Shown piece by piece: positions 42,501-50,611 of a DNA stretch of 64,000 nucleotides. The stretch spans positions 248,001 through 312,000 of the forward strand of contig CAZVJF010000001.1 of NCBI GenBank assembly GCA_964627445.1, in the 5' to 3' direction. Origin of the DNA: Luteibaculum sp964627445 (GTDB lineage Bacteria; Bacteroidota; Bacteroidia; Flavobacteriales_D; Luteibaculaceae). How positions within the stretch are numbered: position 1 is the stretch's first letter; the number at the start of each line of letters is the position of its first letter. Under the pieces are notes generated by a model, which ran no database searches, was not told the DNA's origin, and worked only from the letters and a program-made list of their open reading frames with translations. The position numbers and the translations under genes are program-made.

Positions 42501-45181
42501 GTGTATTCCGAGGCCAGCGTACTGGAAGCAGTAAACGTAACGCTTTCGTCTTCGCACAAGGCTGTTCCTGTGGCCGAACTCACCAGGGAAACACTCGGAA
42601 CTGGTTTTTCAATTACCGTAACGGTATCCGGAGTGCTTAAACAACCAAAAATATCGGCTCCAAACACTACAACATCGTACACATCGGTTACCGATAATAC
42701 CGCCACTGTGGTATCCTGGAGAGTATCTCGGGTGTTGGTTTCTAGGAATATAAAGTAATCGAAATTACCCTGTGCCGTGTAGCGTATTTCCTCGCCTGGA
42801 CATACGGCAGCAGCCGAGGCGATAGCGGAGCCTATTTTCTTGGATACCACATTAAAAGACAAACTATCGGTAAAAACACAGCCTTTTTCTGTGGTGCGCA
42901 AGGTTAAGGTATTGCCTCCAGCAGGGAAGGCACTGGAACTGTACACGTGGTAGGCAGAATCTTGCACTAGTGCGCCATTTAGAAAATACTCGTATTGATC
43001 GAAGCCTGCCTCACTGGCTGTAAAAACATGCGTGATACCTTCGCACAATTGTGTGGTCTCACTCTCTATGCGACTCTCAGGAACCGTATTTACCGTTACT
43101 GTAAATCGATGTTGATAAGCGGGACAACCCAGTTGTACTGAATCGATTAATGCCACCGTAACTACAGTATCTTCGGTAGCTACAAAGCGCTGCGTTTCCT
43201 CTTTTGTAAAGCTACCCCCCGCCCACTGCAAAGCATAGCCCGAAGAAGGGCTATTAATCGCATCGATGTTTAAGATAACGCTATCTCCCTGGCAAACGCT
43301 CACTTCATCTACCGCATCCAAAGACATGGCCATACAAGGCGTAGCAATACAAAAAACACTATCGCTTACTGGCGTATTTCCACAAGCCGAGTTGGTTTCT
43401 CCAAATATTTGAAACCACACCGTATCATTTGGAGTTAAGCCCGTAATTGTTTCGGTAGCACGAGTAACCGGGTTATAAAACGCATCATTGTCTACACTAA
43501 GCTGGTAACGCGTCACTAGCGGATCATCATCCCAGTTGATAGTAACGGTAGTATTGGTGGAAGAGGCACAATTTATTGTTGGAGGATCCACTTCCTCCTG
43601 AACCGTAACGGCTACCGCATTACTGGCTTCGCCTTGGCATCCAAGCTCGGTTGCAAAAGCAGTAATGGCATCTCCATCCTCTAGTTGGGTAGTTCGATAC
43701 ACCTTGGATGCACTACTCTGCACCGTAACAAATCCCAAGTCGAAGGTGTACTGTTCAAAGTCTCCCGTTGCCGTAAATACCACGGTATCACCCAAACAAC
43801 TAATCTCTGGCACCGCACTAAGCGTAACCTCTGGTTTTTGGTTGACCACCGTTACTATGGTATTGCTGGCATCTGAACCGCAACCCTTGTCATCTTCTGC
43901 TTCCACCCAAATGGCATTGGGATTGGATAAGCTCGTAGTAGTAAATTGGTTGCTAGCGCTGGTTTGCACCACAGCGCCATCATTAAAAAAGGTATAGTTT
44001 TCTAAGCCTGCTGGTAGCGCTGTAAATTGCACCTCCTCGCCCACACAAATCCCATTATCTGCATCGCTAGAGGATATGGCTACTGTAGGCAATGGGTTCA
44101 CCAACAAGGTGGTACTACCTTCGGCAGAACACCCGTTTTCCAGTATTTCTAGCGAAATGTTTTTGGTACCCGCTTGTGCAAAAGTGGCCACCAAAGGACC
44201 TGGACCACTTCCCGTTACACTTTGCGCATTTTCAAAATTCCAGTTATAGGTAGCGTTAGGATCGCCATCGCCCACATAGCTCACACTAGCACCCTGTCCT
44301 ACGCACACGCTAGAGGGTTTATCAAAAGACACCGATGGTGTTTTCTTTACCACTACCGTATTGGTCGTGGTGTTGGTGCATCCGTTGGTATTGGTAGCCG
44401 ACAAACTTACCTCGTAAATAGCAGCACCATTTATGGTAAACGAACCGGGGTCTTTTGCTGTAGAACTTCCTTGCTCGGCAAAATTCCATTCCCAATCGGT
44501 AACCGGAAAAGCGCCTTCTACCGTGGTGTTGGTAAAAGTAACTTCCAATGGATCGCAACCGATGTTGTTGTCCATGGTAAAGTTGGGGTTGGGAATTTCG
44601 TTTACCGTAATTTCTTGGGAGGCCGTGCGACTGCACCCCCTAACGTTGGTAACCGTCAAACGTACTGTATAGGAGGAGGCAGCAGCAGAATTAAAAGCAT
44701 GGCGCGGATTCTCTGTAGATCTTAAAGGCGATCCATCGCCAAAGTCCCAAGACACCGTATTGCCTGCTGGCATGGATGAGGTATTGGTAAACTGCAGGGT
44801 GTCTATAATAATACATGCAGTAAGGTTGGATACGGTAAAGCTGGCATCGGGCTTTTTATAGACGGTTACGGTGCGTGTAGTGCTAAACCAGTTTCCGTTA
44901 AGGTCTTGTTTCTCGAGCTTAACGGAATAGGTGGTATCGCCAAGGTTGCCCGCAATAAATGTGTGCGAAGGGTTTTGTACGTTGGTGGTTGGAGATCCAT
45001 CGCCAAAATCCCAACGTCTACCTAATGAGGAACACGTACTGTTGTCTGAAAATTGAATGGTGAGATCCTCGCAAACATTGGCTGGATCGGGGTTGGAGCC
45101 TATAATAGGATTACACTGCCCATATCCCTGCTGAGGGATAAGGTACATGAGAAAAAAAAAACCTATTAAAATGCGTTGCAT
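36542..45181 (-). CDS. Giant SprB-like surface protein with PKD, Ig-like and Fn3-like modules and T9SS type B sorting domain
   Basis: The 2879-residue product has a signal peptide (GFFFLMYLIPQQGYGQ). PKD domains fill ~20-290 (GRRWDFGDGSPTT, VSWDFGDGSPLRST, DWEWNFAEQG). Cys-containing Ig-like modules follow, then a region (~862-2390) with three ~509-residue supermodules, then further Ig-like modules. The last ~90 residues are a gliding-motility C-terminal (CHU_C) domain: PQIITPNGDGKNDVLYF, VYNRWSRMVFE, GKDLPSGTYFYVLD. Such proteins are secreted by the T9SS and displayed on the surface, where SprB acts as a mobile adhesin. Whether this one moves or only adheres is not known. The operon partner is the SprF-like gene, which overlaps by 4 bp. 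Confidence 0.93.
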   Translation of the reverse strand: MQRILIGFFFLMYLIPQQGYGQCNPIIGSNPDPANVCEDLTIQFSDNSTCSSLGRRWDFGDGSPTTNVQNPSHTFIAGNLGDTTYSVKLEKQDLNGNWFSTTRTVTVYKKPDASFTVSNLTACIIIDTLQFTNTSSMPAGNTVSWDFGDGSPLRSTENPRHAFNSAAASSYTVRLTVTNVRGCSRTASQEITVNEIPNPNFTMDNNIGCDPLEVTFTNTTVEGAFPVTDWEWNFAEQGSSTAKDPGSFTINGAAIYEVSLSATNTNGCTNTTTNTVVVKKTPSVSFDKPSSVCVGQGASVSYVGDGDPNATYNWNFENAQSVTGSGPGPLVATFAQAGTKNISLEILENGCSAEGSTTLLVNPLPTVAISSSDADNGICVGEEVQFTALPAGLENYTFFNDGAVVQTSASNQFTTTSLSNPNAIWVEAEDDKGCGSDASNTIVTVVNQKPEVTLSAVPEISCLGDTVVFTATGDFEQYTFDLGFVTVQSSASKVYRTTQLEDGDAITAFATELGCQGEASNAVAVTVQEEVDPPTINCASSTNTTVTINWDDDPLVTRYQLSVDNDAFYNPVTRATETITGLTPNDTVWFQIFGETNSACGNTPVSDSVFCIATPCMAMSLDAVDEVSVCQGDSVILNIDAINSPSSGYALQWAGGSFTKEETQRFVATEDTVVTVALIDSVQLGCPAYQHRFTVTVNTVPESRIESETTQLCEGITHVFTASEAGFDQYEYFLNGALVQDSAYHVYSSSAFPAGGNTLTLRTTEKGCVFTDSLSFNVVSKKIGSAIASAAAVCPGEEIRYTAQGNFDYFIFLETNTRDTLQDTTVAVLSVTDVYDVVVFGADIFGCLSTPDTVTVIEKPVPSVSLVSSATGTALCEDESVTFTASSTLASEYTFYRDYHILQSGVGDSYTTDNIRSGSFYYVIANTNGCASASSDSFQYTVSDTLFPPQVNCGSVGDGTLEVVWDAISGATGYRIRVDGAPLAPPSSGNTGLFHVVGGLNENDSIVAQVVATGPEPCGNSIISNSVTCYLACENPFSYEQNFTEGDFCRGDNVTLRISEITGGSGNYTIRWNGEPGNTVNAFPANRDTVVTVSVVDEDQPACAPVIKTFYVNVNPIPSVNLSGLSAYCSNEVAEFSATPTAYESYTFYDRFVPIADGANPTVVDSVVEDGHFYYVVATENGCTDTSNVITVSVDQELLAPNVYCGVTTTSSIDFEWYAVPGATGYEISINGFPYQTPSSGAAGLVHQVSGLTPGEVVTAKVRALGPDPCGASEPSDVVTCIAQECDKVAFEINRDTILCQGASLAVLLRNLESPSARYAFTWDGGLSYERTVNRTFTFNRDSVVQVSMIDSTQLNCPETEHAVAVEVIPLPVVDFGSSASGSEVCETDTITFFASSPTATSFTFYRDFFVLQDVGGNRYTEGQVEAHRNYYVVANSRGCSSVPSDSLAFNVSDTLTPPEVNCGSIGAGSLEVVWDSIPGAVGYLVRIDGGPFQVPSTGPAGFSHEVGGLNTIDSVIAEVIATGPAPCGNSNVSRSVKCYLTCENPFTFSQNFSEASVCEGDEVSLRILNLVGGTGDFTIRWNGGLGEMTETFVATKDTVIRVAVTDNQQPSCTPVTKTFRITVNPYPQVTLSGEDTFCASESATFTAAPASYDNYEFFDRNLSLANGLATSVTDAVLEDGHYYYVVATENGCSDTSNRITINVAQELAPPRLYCATTTTTSITFEWQEVPGATGYEISLDGLAYQTPSSGATGLTHEITGLMPEESIAATVRALGPAPCGMSAPSQTVTCFARACAKMAFEITPDSKICAGENIDVQIQNISSPSSRYFFSWNGAPYSKKTAETYAFTQDTVIRVAMLDSSQIVCPPTEIAVNITALPVPQVSLSSSNPGPEICENELVIFTATSEIASGFDFYQDYHKLVEQGGHVYASSTLKSDRNYFVVASAQGCFSAPSDTFVYQVSDTLVPPVVNCGNTSVGAIEIVWDSVPGASGYQIQVDNNDFIIPSTGINGLVHLADGLDENDSVSVAVFAVGPSPCGNSRVSETIQCFVSCDSAFTFEQNFTDSTFCAGDAVALNISEITGGTGGFVIDWNGSPNGTARNFTATRDTVVTVTVRDTNQITCRPVSKVFRITVNPIPVVRLEGESDYCSNEVGVFEALPTPYDNYEFFDRVLSVQNGLNPTLMDSTVEDGHYYSVVASNNGCYDTSNTLFVSVSPALRAPDLFCGRTTTSSIDFEWTAVPGALGYEISINGGPYQVPSSGAAGLLHEITGLSAGETATATVRAIGASPCELSPVSDTASCIAQNCEKVAFTISPDTTLCAGSPFTIALTNLESPSDRFGFVWDGVSATKDSLRTFTFSEDSTVSVTMVDSTQLNCPVPQLTVNISVNPIPEFQIAHEAADDTTCFGEDLLLTASTQGYDRYIFEVDGEVIQDSIASNFNAGRLSVGTKTIRARAENKGCSFTADAISLTVLNFPELLLISSDANDTICEGEPVIFTASPDFDRYAFYRQDIRVKNGPEDTLNVNNLQDGEEVYVIASTYERCFKTSEVVVTTVLPIPSYTLESSDADNIICDGDSITFTVAPVPVRYSLYNGSVLLDENRNSSSFTTDTLTNGNAIYIVGSNGGCTANSDTIVTTVAFKPTAEITAVQDSVCIGNEALATASGGESYLWSNGDTASTTFYTLQNTDTIWVQAIQGICTSKRDSAVVYVDNNVPNAFIDPVDEICRFESVMLTASGGERYRWVEGDSISDRFIDAPLVTPLQTDTFKVWAINDVCIDSATVIVSVDRCLTELPDPLPQIITPNGDGKNDVLYFSDVDYFTQAKLTVYNRWSRMVFEAEQYNNTWGGTSNDGKDLPSGTYFYVLDIGNGQPPYTNYIMIQR
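38012..42595 (-). repeat. Three tandem ~1.53-kb supermodules inside the giant adhesin gene
   Basis: The same order of modules occurs three times: Ig-like with FYRDYH, Fn3-like with VNCG/EVVWD, Ig-like with PFSYEQNF, Ig-like with FYDR, Fn3-like with CG-TTTSSIDFEW, Ig-like with KVAFEI. Matched points (ccacag at 42321, 40791 and 39264) give periods of 1530 and 1527 bp. Copies differ at many positions, so the duplication is old. Confidence 0.85.
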
Positions 45182-45540
45182 AATCTAGTTAACCGTGTCC
45201 TAAAGGAATAGATAATTGCAACCGATATCCATCGAGAATATCTTATACGGCATCTAGTAGAATTGCTCTAATAGCCTCGCTTAGGGGATAACAAACACAG
45301 CGCTAACTAACTGATTATCTTTGTGTTACTATCATTATCTCAATTCATGAATCGAAAAAACAAATGCAACCAGAACTGCCATACACCTTCCTCAGTTTGG
45401 TAAAATCAAGATCCGTACAAAGACCCAGAAATGCAGCATGTATCGATACGTGTCGGAATCTATGGGATGGACGCACAGGAATTGACCGATGAACGCCTTT
45501 AGCCGAAGTTTTATGCCTTATATAGCAGTAAAACGCATAA
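45182..45540. other. Gap between the adhesin operon and the susCD terminator
   Basis: No supportable gene. A plus-strand TATCTTTG at 45316-45323 matches the -7 element but leads only to short frames interrupted by stops (an ATG at 45346 gives 18 codons). The promoter for the giant adhesin must lie here on the minus strand but was not recognised. Confidence 0.5.
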
Positions 45541-45569
45541 AAAAGCCCGAGGCGATGCCTCGGGCTTTT
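45541..45569 (-). terminator. Terminator of the susC-susD operon
   Basis: Perfect 13-bp stem AAAAGCCCGAGGC with a GAT loop; the A-run at 45536-45544 gives a U-tract on the minus strand, 24 bp past the susD-like stop. Confidence 0.9.
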
Positions 45570-45592
45570 GGTGTATGAATTTAGTGATGGGT

Positions 45593-47014
45593 TTATTGGT
45601 CGAACCAGAGTTTTTCATCCAGTCTAGGCGTTACTGGTGCATTTGTATTCGCACTTAACTCATCGGGTGGATACGGTAATCTGCGAACAAAGCTTCCTAA
45701 AGCCGAACCTGTAGGAATGTTCAACTCTGGGAATTCTCTTCTACGCCACATGGTCCATGCCTCAATAGGCTTATCGATTAAAGAAATCCATGACTGCTCT
45801 GCGATAAGCTGTAATTCTGCTGCTTGATCCGCTCCTGAAAGTACCGGAATTCCCGCTAAATAGGTATCGATATCAGCTTGTGCAACACCCCAGTACAGCA
45901 TCGAATTTGTGATTGCCTCGCGAAATTTGGTATTTGCAGTAACTACACTACCAAAACGGTATTCTGCCTCTGCCTCTAAAAATAGCTGCTCGGTGTATGT
46001 AAATACGCGCTCGGGAGCATCTGGACGAATGACATCTAGGCTAAGAAGAGAGTTTAACCCATAATCGCCTGGGTCGCCAGGATAAACACCTAGGTAAATA
46101 TTCGTGTCTGGTCCTTGATCAAAATACACATCTAACCTCGGATCACTGTACTTTTGCATGGTCTCTACCGTGGTCTTACTAGCAAAATAAAACAGGTTTT
46201 GCCCTCCAGCAAATGCATTGATTACCTCCCAATTGGGGTTTACGTGACCCGACTCATTGTAGAAATCAAATAGTGCATCTGTACCAGAAGTTATCATGTT
46301 GCCCTCGGCTAACATTTGCTGAATATCGCTTTGCTTAGATGGATCTGCATCAACCATAAGCATCAGTGTTCTAAACTTTAAAGAACGTGCAAAGCGAAGC
46401 CAACTATTGATATCACCGCTGTAGTAGTGATCTGAAGCGATAATAGCTGGCGATGGTGGATTGGCAAATACCGCTATAGCATTATCCAATTCTCCCAAGA
46501 TTCCGTTCAACACCTGTTCTTGCGGATCGAATTTAGGGTTGTTTATATCCGGATCCAACGCCTCACTATACGGTACATCACCCCACAAAATGGTTGTGGT
46601 ATAAAAAATTAATGATCGCATAGTTCTTGCCTGAGCAGCAATGAGAGGCTTACCATCTGCCTCTGAAATATCTATTGCAAACTGCAGGTTTTTCTGCGTA
46701 TTGGGGTAGTGCGTCCTCCATGTATTTCCAGTAGTAAAAACTGAAAATATATAACGTTCTGGGTTTCGGAATACCGATGCAGAAGCACCAGAGGCCCATA
46801 ACTGACTCCACATAGAACCCGAAAGTCCAATTTCTGTGGTTCTGTTATTGGAGTACTCCAACTGCGAAGCAAATAACAAGAACTCAGGGTCTACATTGGA
46901 TGTGGTTTCTGGATCCTCATTGACGTCCAGCCAATCTTTTTTACAACCTACCAACCCAATAACCAAGGCCAGTAGTGATGCTAAATATATTTTATTACGA
47001 ATCATATTATTCAA
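45593..47014 (-). CDS. SusD/RagB-family nutrient-binding lipoprotein
   Basis: The 473-residue protein has a lipoprotein signal with Cys in VIGLVGCKKDWLDVNEDP and the family start after it. Helical TPR-like regions carry FAIDISEADGKPLIAAQARTMRSL and ILGELDNAIAVF, and the late part has LIAEQSWISLIDKPIEAWTMWRR, typical of the SusD-like group (SusD-like_2). SusD lids the SusC channel at the outer membrane and binds oligosaccharides or peptides. It lies 3 bp after the susC-like gene. No glycoside hydrolase, sulfatase or anti-sigma gene is next to it, so the substrate cannot be guessed; the group is often linked to peptide or protein use. Confidence 0.93.
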   Translation of the reverse strand: MNNMIRNKIYLASLLALVIGLVGCKKDWLDVNEDPETTSNVDPEFLLFASQLEYSNNRTTEIGLSGSMWSQLWASGASASVFRNPERYIFSVFTTGNTWRTHYPNTQKNLQFAIDISEADGKPLIAAQARTMRSLIFYTTTILWGDVPYSEALDPDINNPKFDPQEQVLNGILGELDNAIAVFANPPSPAIIASDHYYSGDINSWLRFARSLKFRTLMLMVDADPSKQSDIQQMLAEGNMITSGTDALFDFYNESGHVNPNWEVINAFAGGQNLFYFASKTTVETMQKYSDPRLDVYFDQGPDTNIYLGVYPGDPGDYGLNSLLSLDVIRPDAPERVFTYTEQLFLEAEAEYRFGSVVTANTKFREAITNSMLYWGVAQADIDTYLAGIPVLSGADQAAELQLIAEQSWISLIDKPIEAWTMWRRREFPELNIPTGSALGSFVRRLPYPPDELSANTNAPVTPRLDEKLWFDQ

Positions 47015-47017
47015 ATA

Positions 47018-50000
47018 TTAAAGGGTTACACGTAGGTTAAATCCAAAGGTTCTGGTGCTAGGTACAGAACCAAACTCAACACCTTCGCCAGTTAAACTGG
47101 TACCAAAGAAGTTTACCTCTGGATCAATATGCGGCACCTCGCTATCAATCAACCACAGGTTACGTCCTTCAAGACCGAAAGAAACAGAAGCGAAAGGAGT
47201 CTTTTCTAACCAGCGCTTTGGAAGTTCATACCCAATTCTTATTTCTCTTAACTTGATAAAATCTGCGGCAAAAGTAGACTCCTCAATAAGGCTGTTATTA
47301 CCCAATTGCTGCCAGTAATCTTGGGCAGATACCTCAGCTTCATTAGCTACATAACCAGTAACTTCACCTGTATTTGGATCAACTACCTCATTCACACCTT
47401 GGTCAACAAAAGGCGCATCACGGTTTTCAGCGGTTTCCGCAGCTAAACCAGCAAAACGAAGATCCTGAACTGTGTTGGAGTATATTACTCCTCCTTGACG
47501 TATATCGATCAAGAAACTCAACGACACCCCTTTGTAAGAGAACTCGTTGTTGATCCCCATTGTCCAGTCAGGGTAAATATCACCCAGGCGCACCGGGTCT
47601 CCGATACGTCTTAGACCAGTGGTTTCATCGATAATGATCTGACCATCAGGAGCACGCTCATATCCGGCCCCGTAAAGACCAAACTCCTCTCCAGGCGCTG
47701 CTTTAATTTGCAGGCCGCTAAACCCAGAGGTAAGTGTGTATTCCTCTAAACCTTCTGTTAACTCAACTACCTTTTGCTTGTTGGTGTTGTAGTTTACAGT
47801 AGCTTCCCACTTGAAACCGTTAGGAAGTTGCAACGGAATACCGTATAACTTTACTTCTATCCCTTGGTTCTGAATGGTACCCGCATTTACTGTTTTAAGA
47901 TTGTAACCGGTTGACTGAGGTACCGTTAACTGCACAATTTGATCGTCCGTCTGAACATCATAATAGTTGATATCTGTAGATAATCGGCCATCAAAGAACA
48001 CCAATTCGGTACCCAATTCTAAGGTTTTCTGACGTTGCGGTCTAAGATTAGCGTTAGGAATTACGTTAGTAGCAGCAAAACCTGGCAACCCATTGTGCGG
48101 ATACTGGGTATTGTTAACAAACTGAGTAAATGCATCGGAAAGCGGAGTAAAGAAGAAATTTAAGCGGTAGGGATCTTCATCACTACCAACCGCACCATAA
48201 TTTACTCTGAACTTACCGTAACGCAAGATTCCTCTATTCTCTGGAGCAATTAGCTCGGTAAATAAGAATGAGACGCTAGCACTAGGGTAAAAATAAGAGC
48301 GGTTATCCACCGGTAATGTAGAGGTGTAATCGTTTCTACCTGTAAGGTTTAAAAATAACCACGACTTGTAGTTAAAAGTAAGATCTGCGTATAAACCATA
48401 TAGTCTACGAAGTTCTGAATCGCTGGTATTTACAATACTTTGTGCATTGGCATACGTGTACAGGTCAGTAGCCAACAAGTCACGCCCAATAATGCGTGTA
48501 GATTGAAACTTACGCTCATTGACGTTATGGCCAAAAATCGCATCTACACCAAAATCTTCAGTAAAATCATGGTTTACGTTGATTATTAAGTCAGAGTTTA
48601 ACGAGTTAAAGAAGTTGTCTCTTACTTCATATTCGCCATTCACTCGTCCCAAAGTCCCCTTGCGCATTATGTTCTCACGTGTATCGGAAAATAGATCTGT
48701 ACTCAAGCGATACGTAGCTCTAATTTTATCACTGAACTTATAGTTTACAGTGGCATTACCATAAAAGCGATCTATATCGTTTTGCGTGGTATTGAACTGC
48801 GTAACCCAATATGGGTTGTTGGATACATTATTGCTCTCCAAACCGAAAGCTCTTCCGTCTGGTTGCTCAACATTATTGCGCAACTCTTCGTTTGAAATTG
48901 TTCTCGGAACACTATTTATAAGACCAATTGTTGTAGAAGGATTATTCCCCCCCTGCCTTGGATTACCAAGGGTACTCGACTTCACAAAACTACCTGATAC
49001 TCTAACATCCAAGCGGTCTGTGAGGTTACGACCTGCATTGATAGAGAAGGTATTTCTATCTAAGCTGGAGTTGGGCACAATACCAGTTTGCTGAAGGTTG
49101 GTGTACGAGAAACGGAAATCACTATTCTCGTCTCCTTGAGCAAAAGCTACTGAGTTAATGTAAGTAGCACCCGTTTCGTAAAAGTTCTTCACGTTATCTG
49201 GATATGCTTGCAGGCCGTTAATTGTATCACCCTTCCAGTCCGGTAGTGGTCCAGTCATGGTGTCGATTCTTGGCCCCCATCCATTTGAAAAATTTACAGG
49301 ATCATAATCACCCTGATCTCCTTGAGCATACTCATTTTGAAAATCGGGAAGACGCAACGGGTTATCAAAACGAACAGAAGAGTTAATGGTAACGCTGGAA
49401 GACTTCCCCTTTCCACGCAGACTCTTTCCAGATTTCGTGGTTATAATAATTGCTCCATTTTTCGCGCGTGAACCGTACAATACCGTAGCTGCCGCACCTT
49501 TGAGGACCGTAATATCCTCGATATCATCTGGGTTTATGTCTGCGGCCCTGTTACCAACGTCAACACCACCCGTAATGATGTCGTTTCGTGAACCGTTGAA
49601 GCCTGAGTTTGATATAGGGTTTCCATCGACTACAAAGAGCGGCTGGTTATTCCCCGAAAGTGAGGTGGCACCACGTATTATGACTTTGGAACCACCACCT
49701 AAAGAACCAGACTGGCTTGTGACCCTTAGTCCAGCCACTTTTCCCGCCATGGTATTTAAGACGTTAGCATCTCGTGCTTTGGTAGTTTCATCCCCCGATA
49801 CTGTGGTAACCGCATACCCTAACTCTTTTTTCTCACGCTGGATAGCGTTTGCGGTAACTACCACTTCATCCAATTCAGTTGAGGAAGGATCCAATTTAAC
49901 ATCCAACATCGTTTGTTCACCGAGTTTTACCCGCCTTTTGTTAAATCCAATAAAGGAGAAAACAAGAACCTCGTCCTCGGGCCCCACTTTGAGCTCGAAT

Positions 50001-50182
50001 TTTCCTTCCATATCGGTAACGGTACCTTTGGGTGTATCCCCATCGGTTCGGACGGATACGCCTGGAAGCGTTGAATTGTCTTCTGAGGACGTAACCGTTC
50101 CTCGAATGGTTCTATCCTGTGCCCACAAGGCAGAGCTAAACAGAATGGAACACAGCAAAAGAAATGCTGATAGATGTTTCAT
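47018..50182 (-). CDS. SusC/RagA-family TonB-linked outer-membrane transporter
   Basis: The 1054-residue protein has a signal peptide (LLLCSILFSSALWAQ), a carboxypeptidase-like domain (~25-105, with GTVTSSEDNSTLPGVSV), a plug (~115-235, with VIIRGATSLSGNNQPLFVVDG and the SusC-specific AATVLYGSRAKNGAIIITTK) and a 22-strand barrel ending FGFNLRVTL. It imports a substrate with TonB energy together with the SusD partner encoded 3 bp downstream. A TonB-box-like DEVVVTA stands at ~108. No sigma/anti-sigma regulator pair is adjacent. Substrate unknown. Confidence 0.95.
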   Translation of the reverse strand: MKHLSAFLLLCSILFSSALWAQDRTIRGTVTSSEDNSTLPGVSVRTDGDTPKGTVTDMEGKFELKVGPEDEVLVFSFIGFNKRRVKLGEQTMLDVKLDPSSTELDEVVVTANAIQREKKELGYAVTTVSGDETTKARDANVLNTMAGKVAGLRVTSQSGSLGGGSKVIIRGATSLSGNNQPLFVVDGNPISNSGFNGSRNDIITGGVDVGNRAADINPDDIEDITVLKGAAATVLYGSRAKNGAIIITTKSGKSLRGKGKSSSVTINSSVRFDNPLRLPDFQNEYAQGDQGDYDPVNFSNGWGPRIDTMTGPLPDWKGDTINGLQAYPDNVKNFYETGATYINSVAFAQGDENSDFRFSYTNLQQTGIVPNSSLDRNTFSINAGRNLTDRLDVRVSGSFVKSSTLGNPRQGGNNPSTTIGLINSVPRTISNEELRNNVEQPDGRAFGLESNNVSNNPYWVTQFNTTQNDIDRFYGNATVNYKFSDKIRATYRLSTDLFSDTRENIMRKGTLGRVNGEYEVRDNFFNSLNSDLIINVNHDFTEDFGVDAIFGHNVNERKFQSTRIIGRDLLATDLYTYANAQSIVNTSDSELRRLYGLYADLTFNYKSWLFLNLTGRNDYTSTLPVDNRSYFYPSASVSFLFTELIAPENRGILRYGKFRVNYGAVGSDEDPYRLNFFFTPLSDAFTQFVNNTQYPHNGLPGFAATNVIPNANLRPQRQKTLELGTELVFFDGRLSTDINYYDVQTDDQIVQLTVPQSTGYNLKTVNAGTIQNQGIEVKLYGIPLQLPNGFKWEATVNYNTNKQKVVELTEGLEEYTLTSGFSGLQIKAAPGEEFGLYGAGYERAPDGQIIIDETTGLRRIGDPVRLGDIYPDWTMGINNEFSYKGVSLSFLIDIRQGGVIYSNTVQDLRFAGLAAETAENRDAPFVDQGVNEVVDPNTGEVTGYVANEAEVSAQDYWQQLGNNSLIEESTFAADFIKLREIRIGYELPKRWLEKTPFASVSFGLEGRNLWLIDSEVPHIDPEVNFFGTSLTGEGVEFGSVPSTRTFGFNLRVTL

Positions 50183-50554
50183 AGGTATTGGGTTTAATTA
50201 ACGTTATCAGTATTGGATTTTTATTTGGTTTTGAATCCTATACTCAACCGAAATCTAATTAAAATGAATCGGATTTCATAAGACTTGTTAACGATTTAGT
50301 AACCCTAAACCTGGATGAAATGAAGAATTAAAGGGATGACCGGTAGTTATTCAGGATGAACATTTCCATGAATTTAGCTATCCAACAAATATCATCATGG
50401 ATTCCTACACCCACCGATACATGGTAGTTTTAGCGTTTTTTATCCCCGGTTTTGAAACTTATGCCAACAAGGCTACCCTTACCAATCCATTACAAAAATG
50501 CAAGACACTCCTCCACACTTATTTAAAATGTTTCCATAATTACGAATAGTGCAC
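50183..50554. other. Gap upstream of susC
   Basis: This stretch should hold the susC promoter on the minus strand, but no exact TAnnTTTG was found. A 50-codon plus-strand frame (50397-50549) has no supporting features and runs into the groEL terminator. Confidence 0.5.
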
Positions 50555-50584
50555 AAAAAAACCCCAGCCATAGGCTGAGGTTTT
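50555..50584 (-). terminator. Terminator of the groES-groEL operon
   Basis: AAACCCCAGCC and GGCTGAGGTTT form a stem with one mismatch and a 3-nt loop; the A-run at 50554-50561 gives the U-tract on the minus strand. Confidence 0.82.
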
Positions 50585-50611
50585 GTACTTACAGTATATG
50601 TTTCTAGTGTT

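Noticed and set aside
45316..45483. Plus-strand promoter-like TATCTTTG with short downstream frames
   Set aside because: The frames are broken by stops (18 codons from 45346), no -33 element is present, and nothing recognisable is encoded. A small RNA or gene relic is possible but unsupported.
50397..50549. 50-codon plus-strand frame with a hydrophobic stretch
   Set aside because: No promoter, no recognised relatives, and it runs into the convergent groEL terminator.
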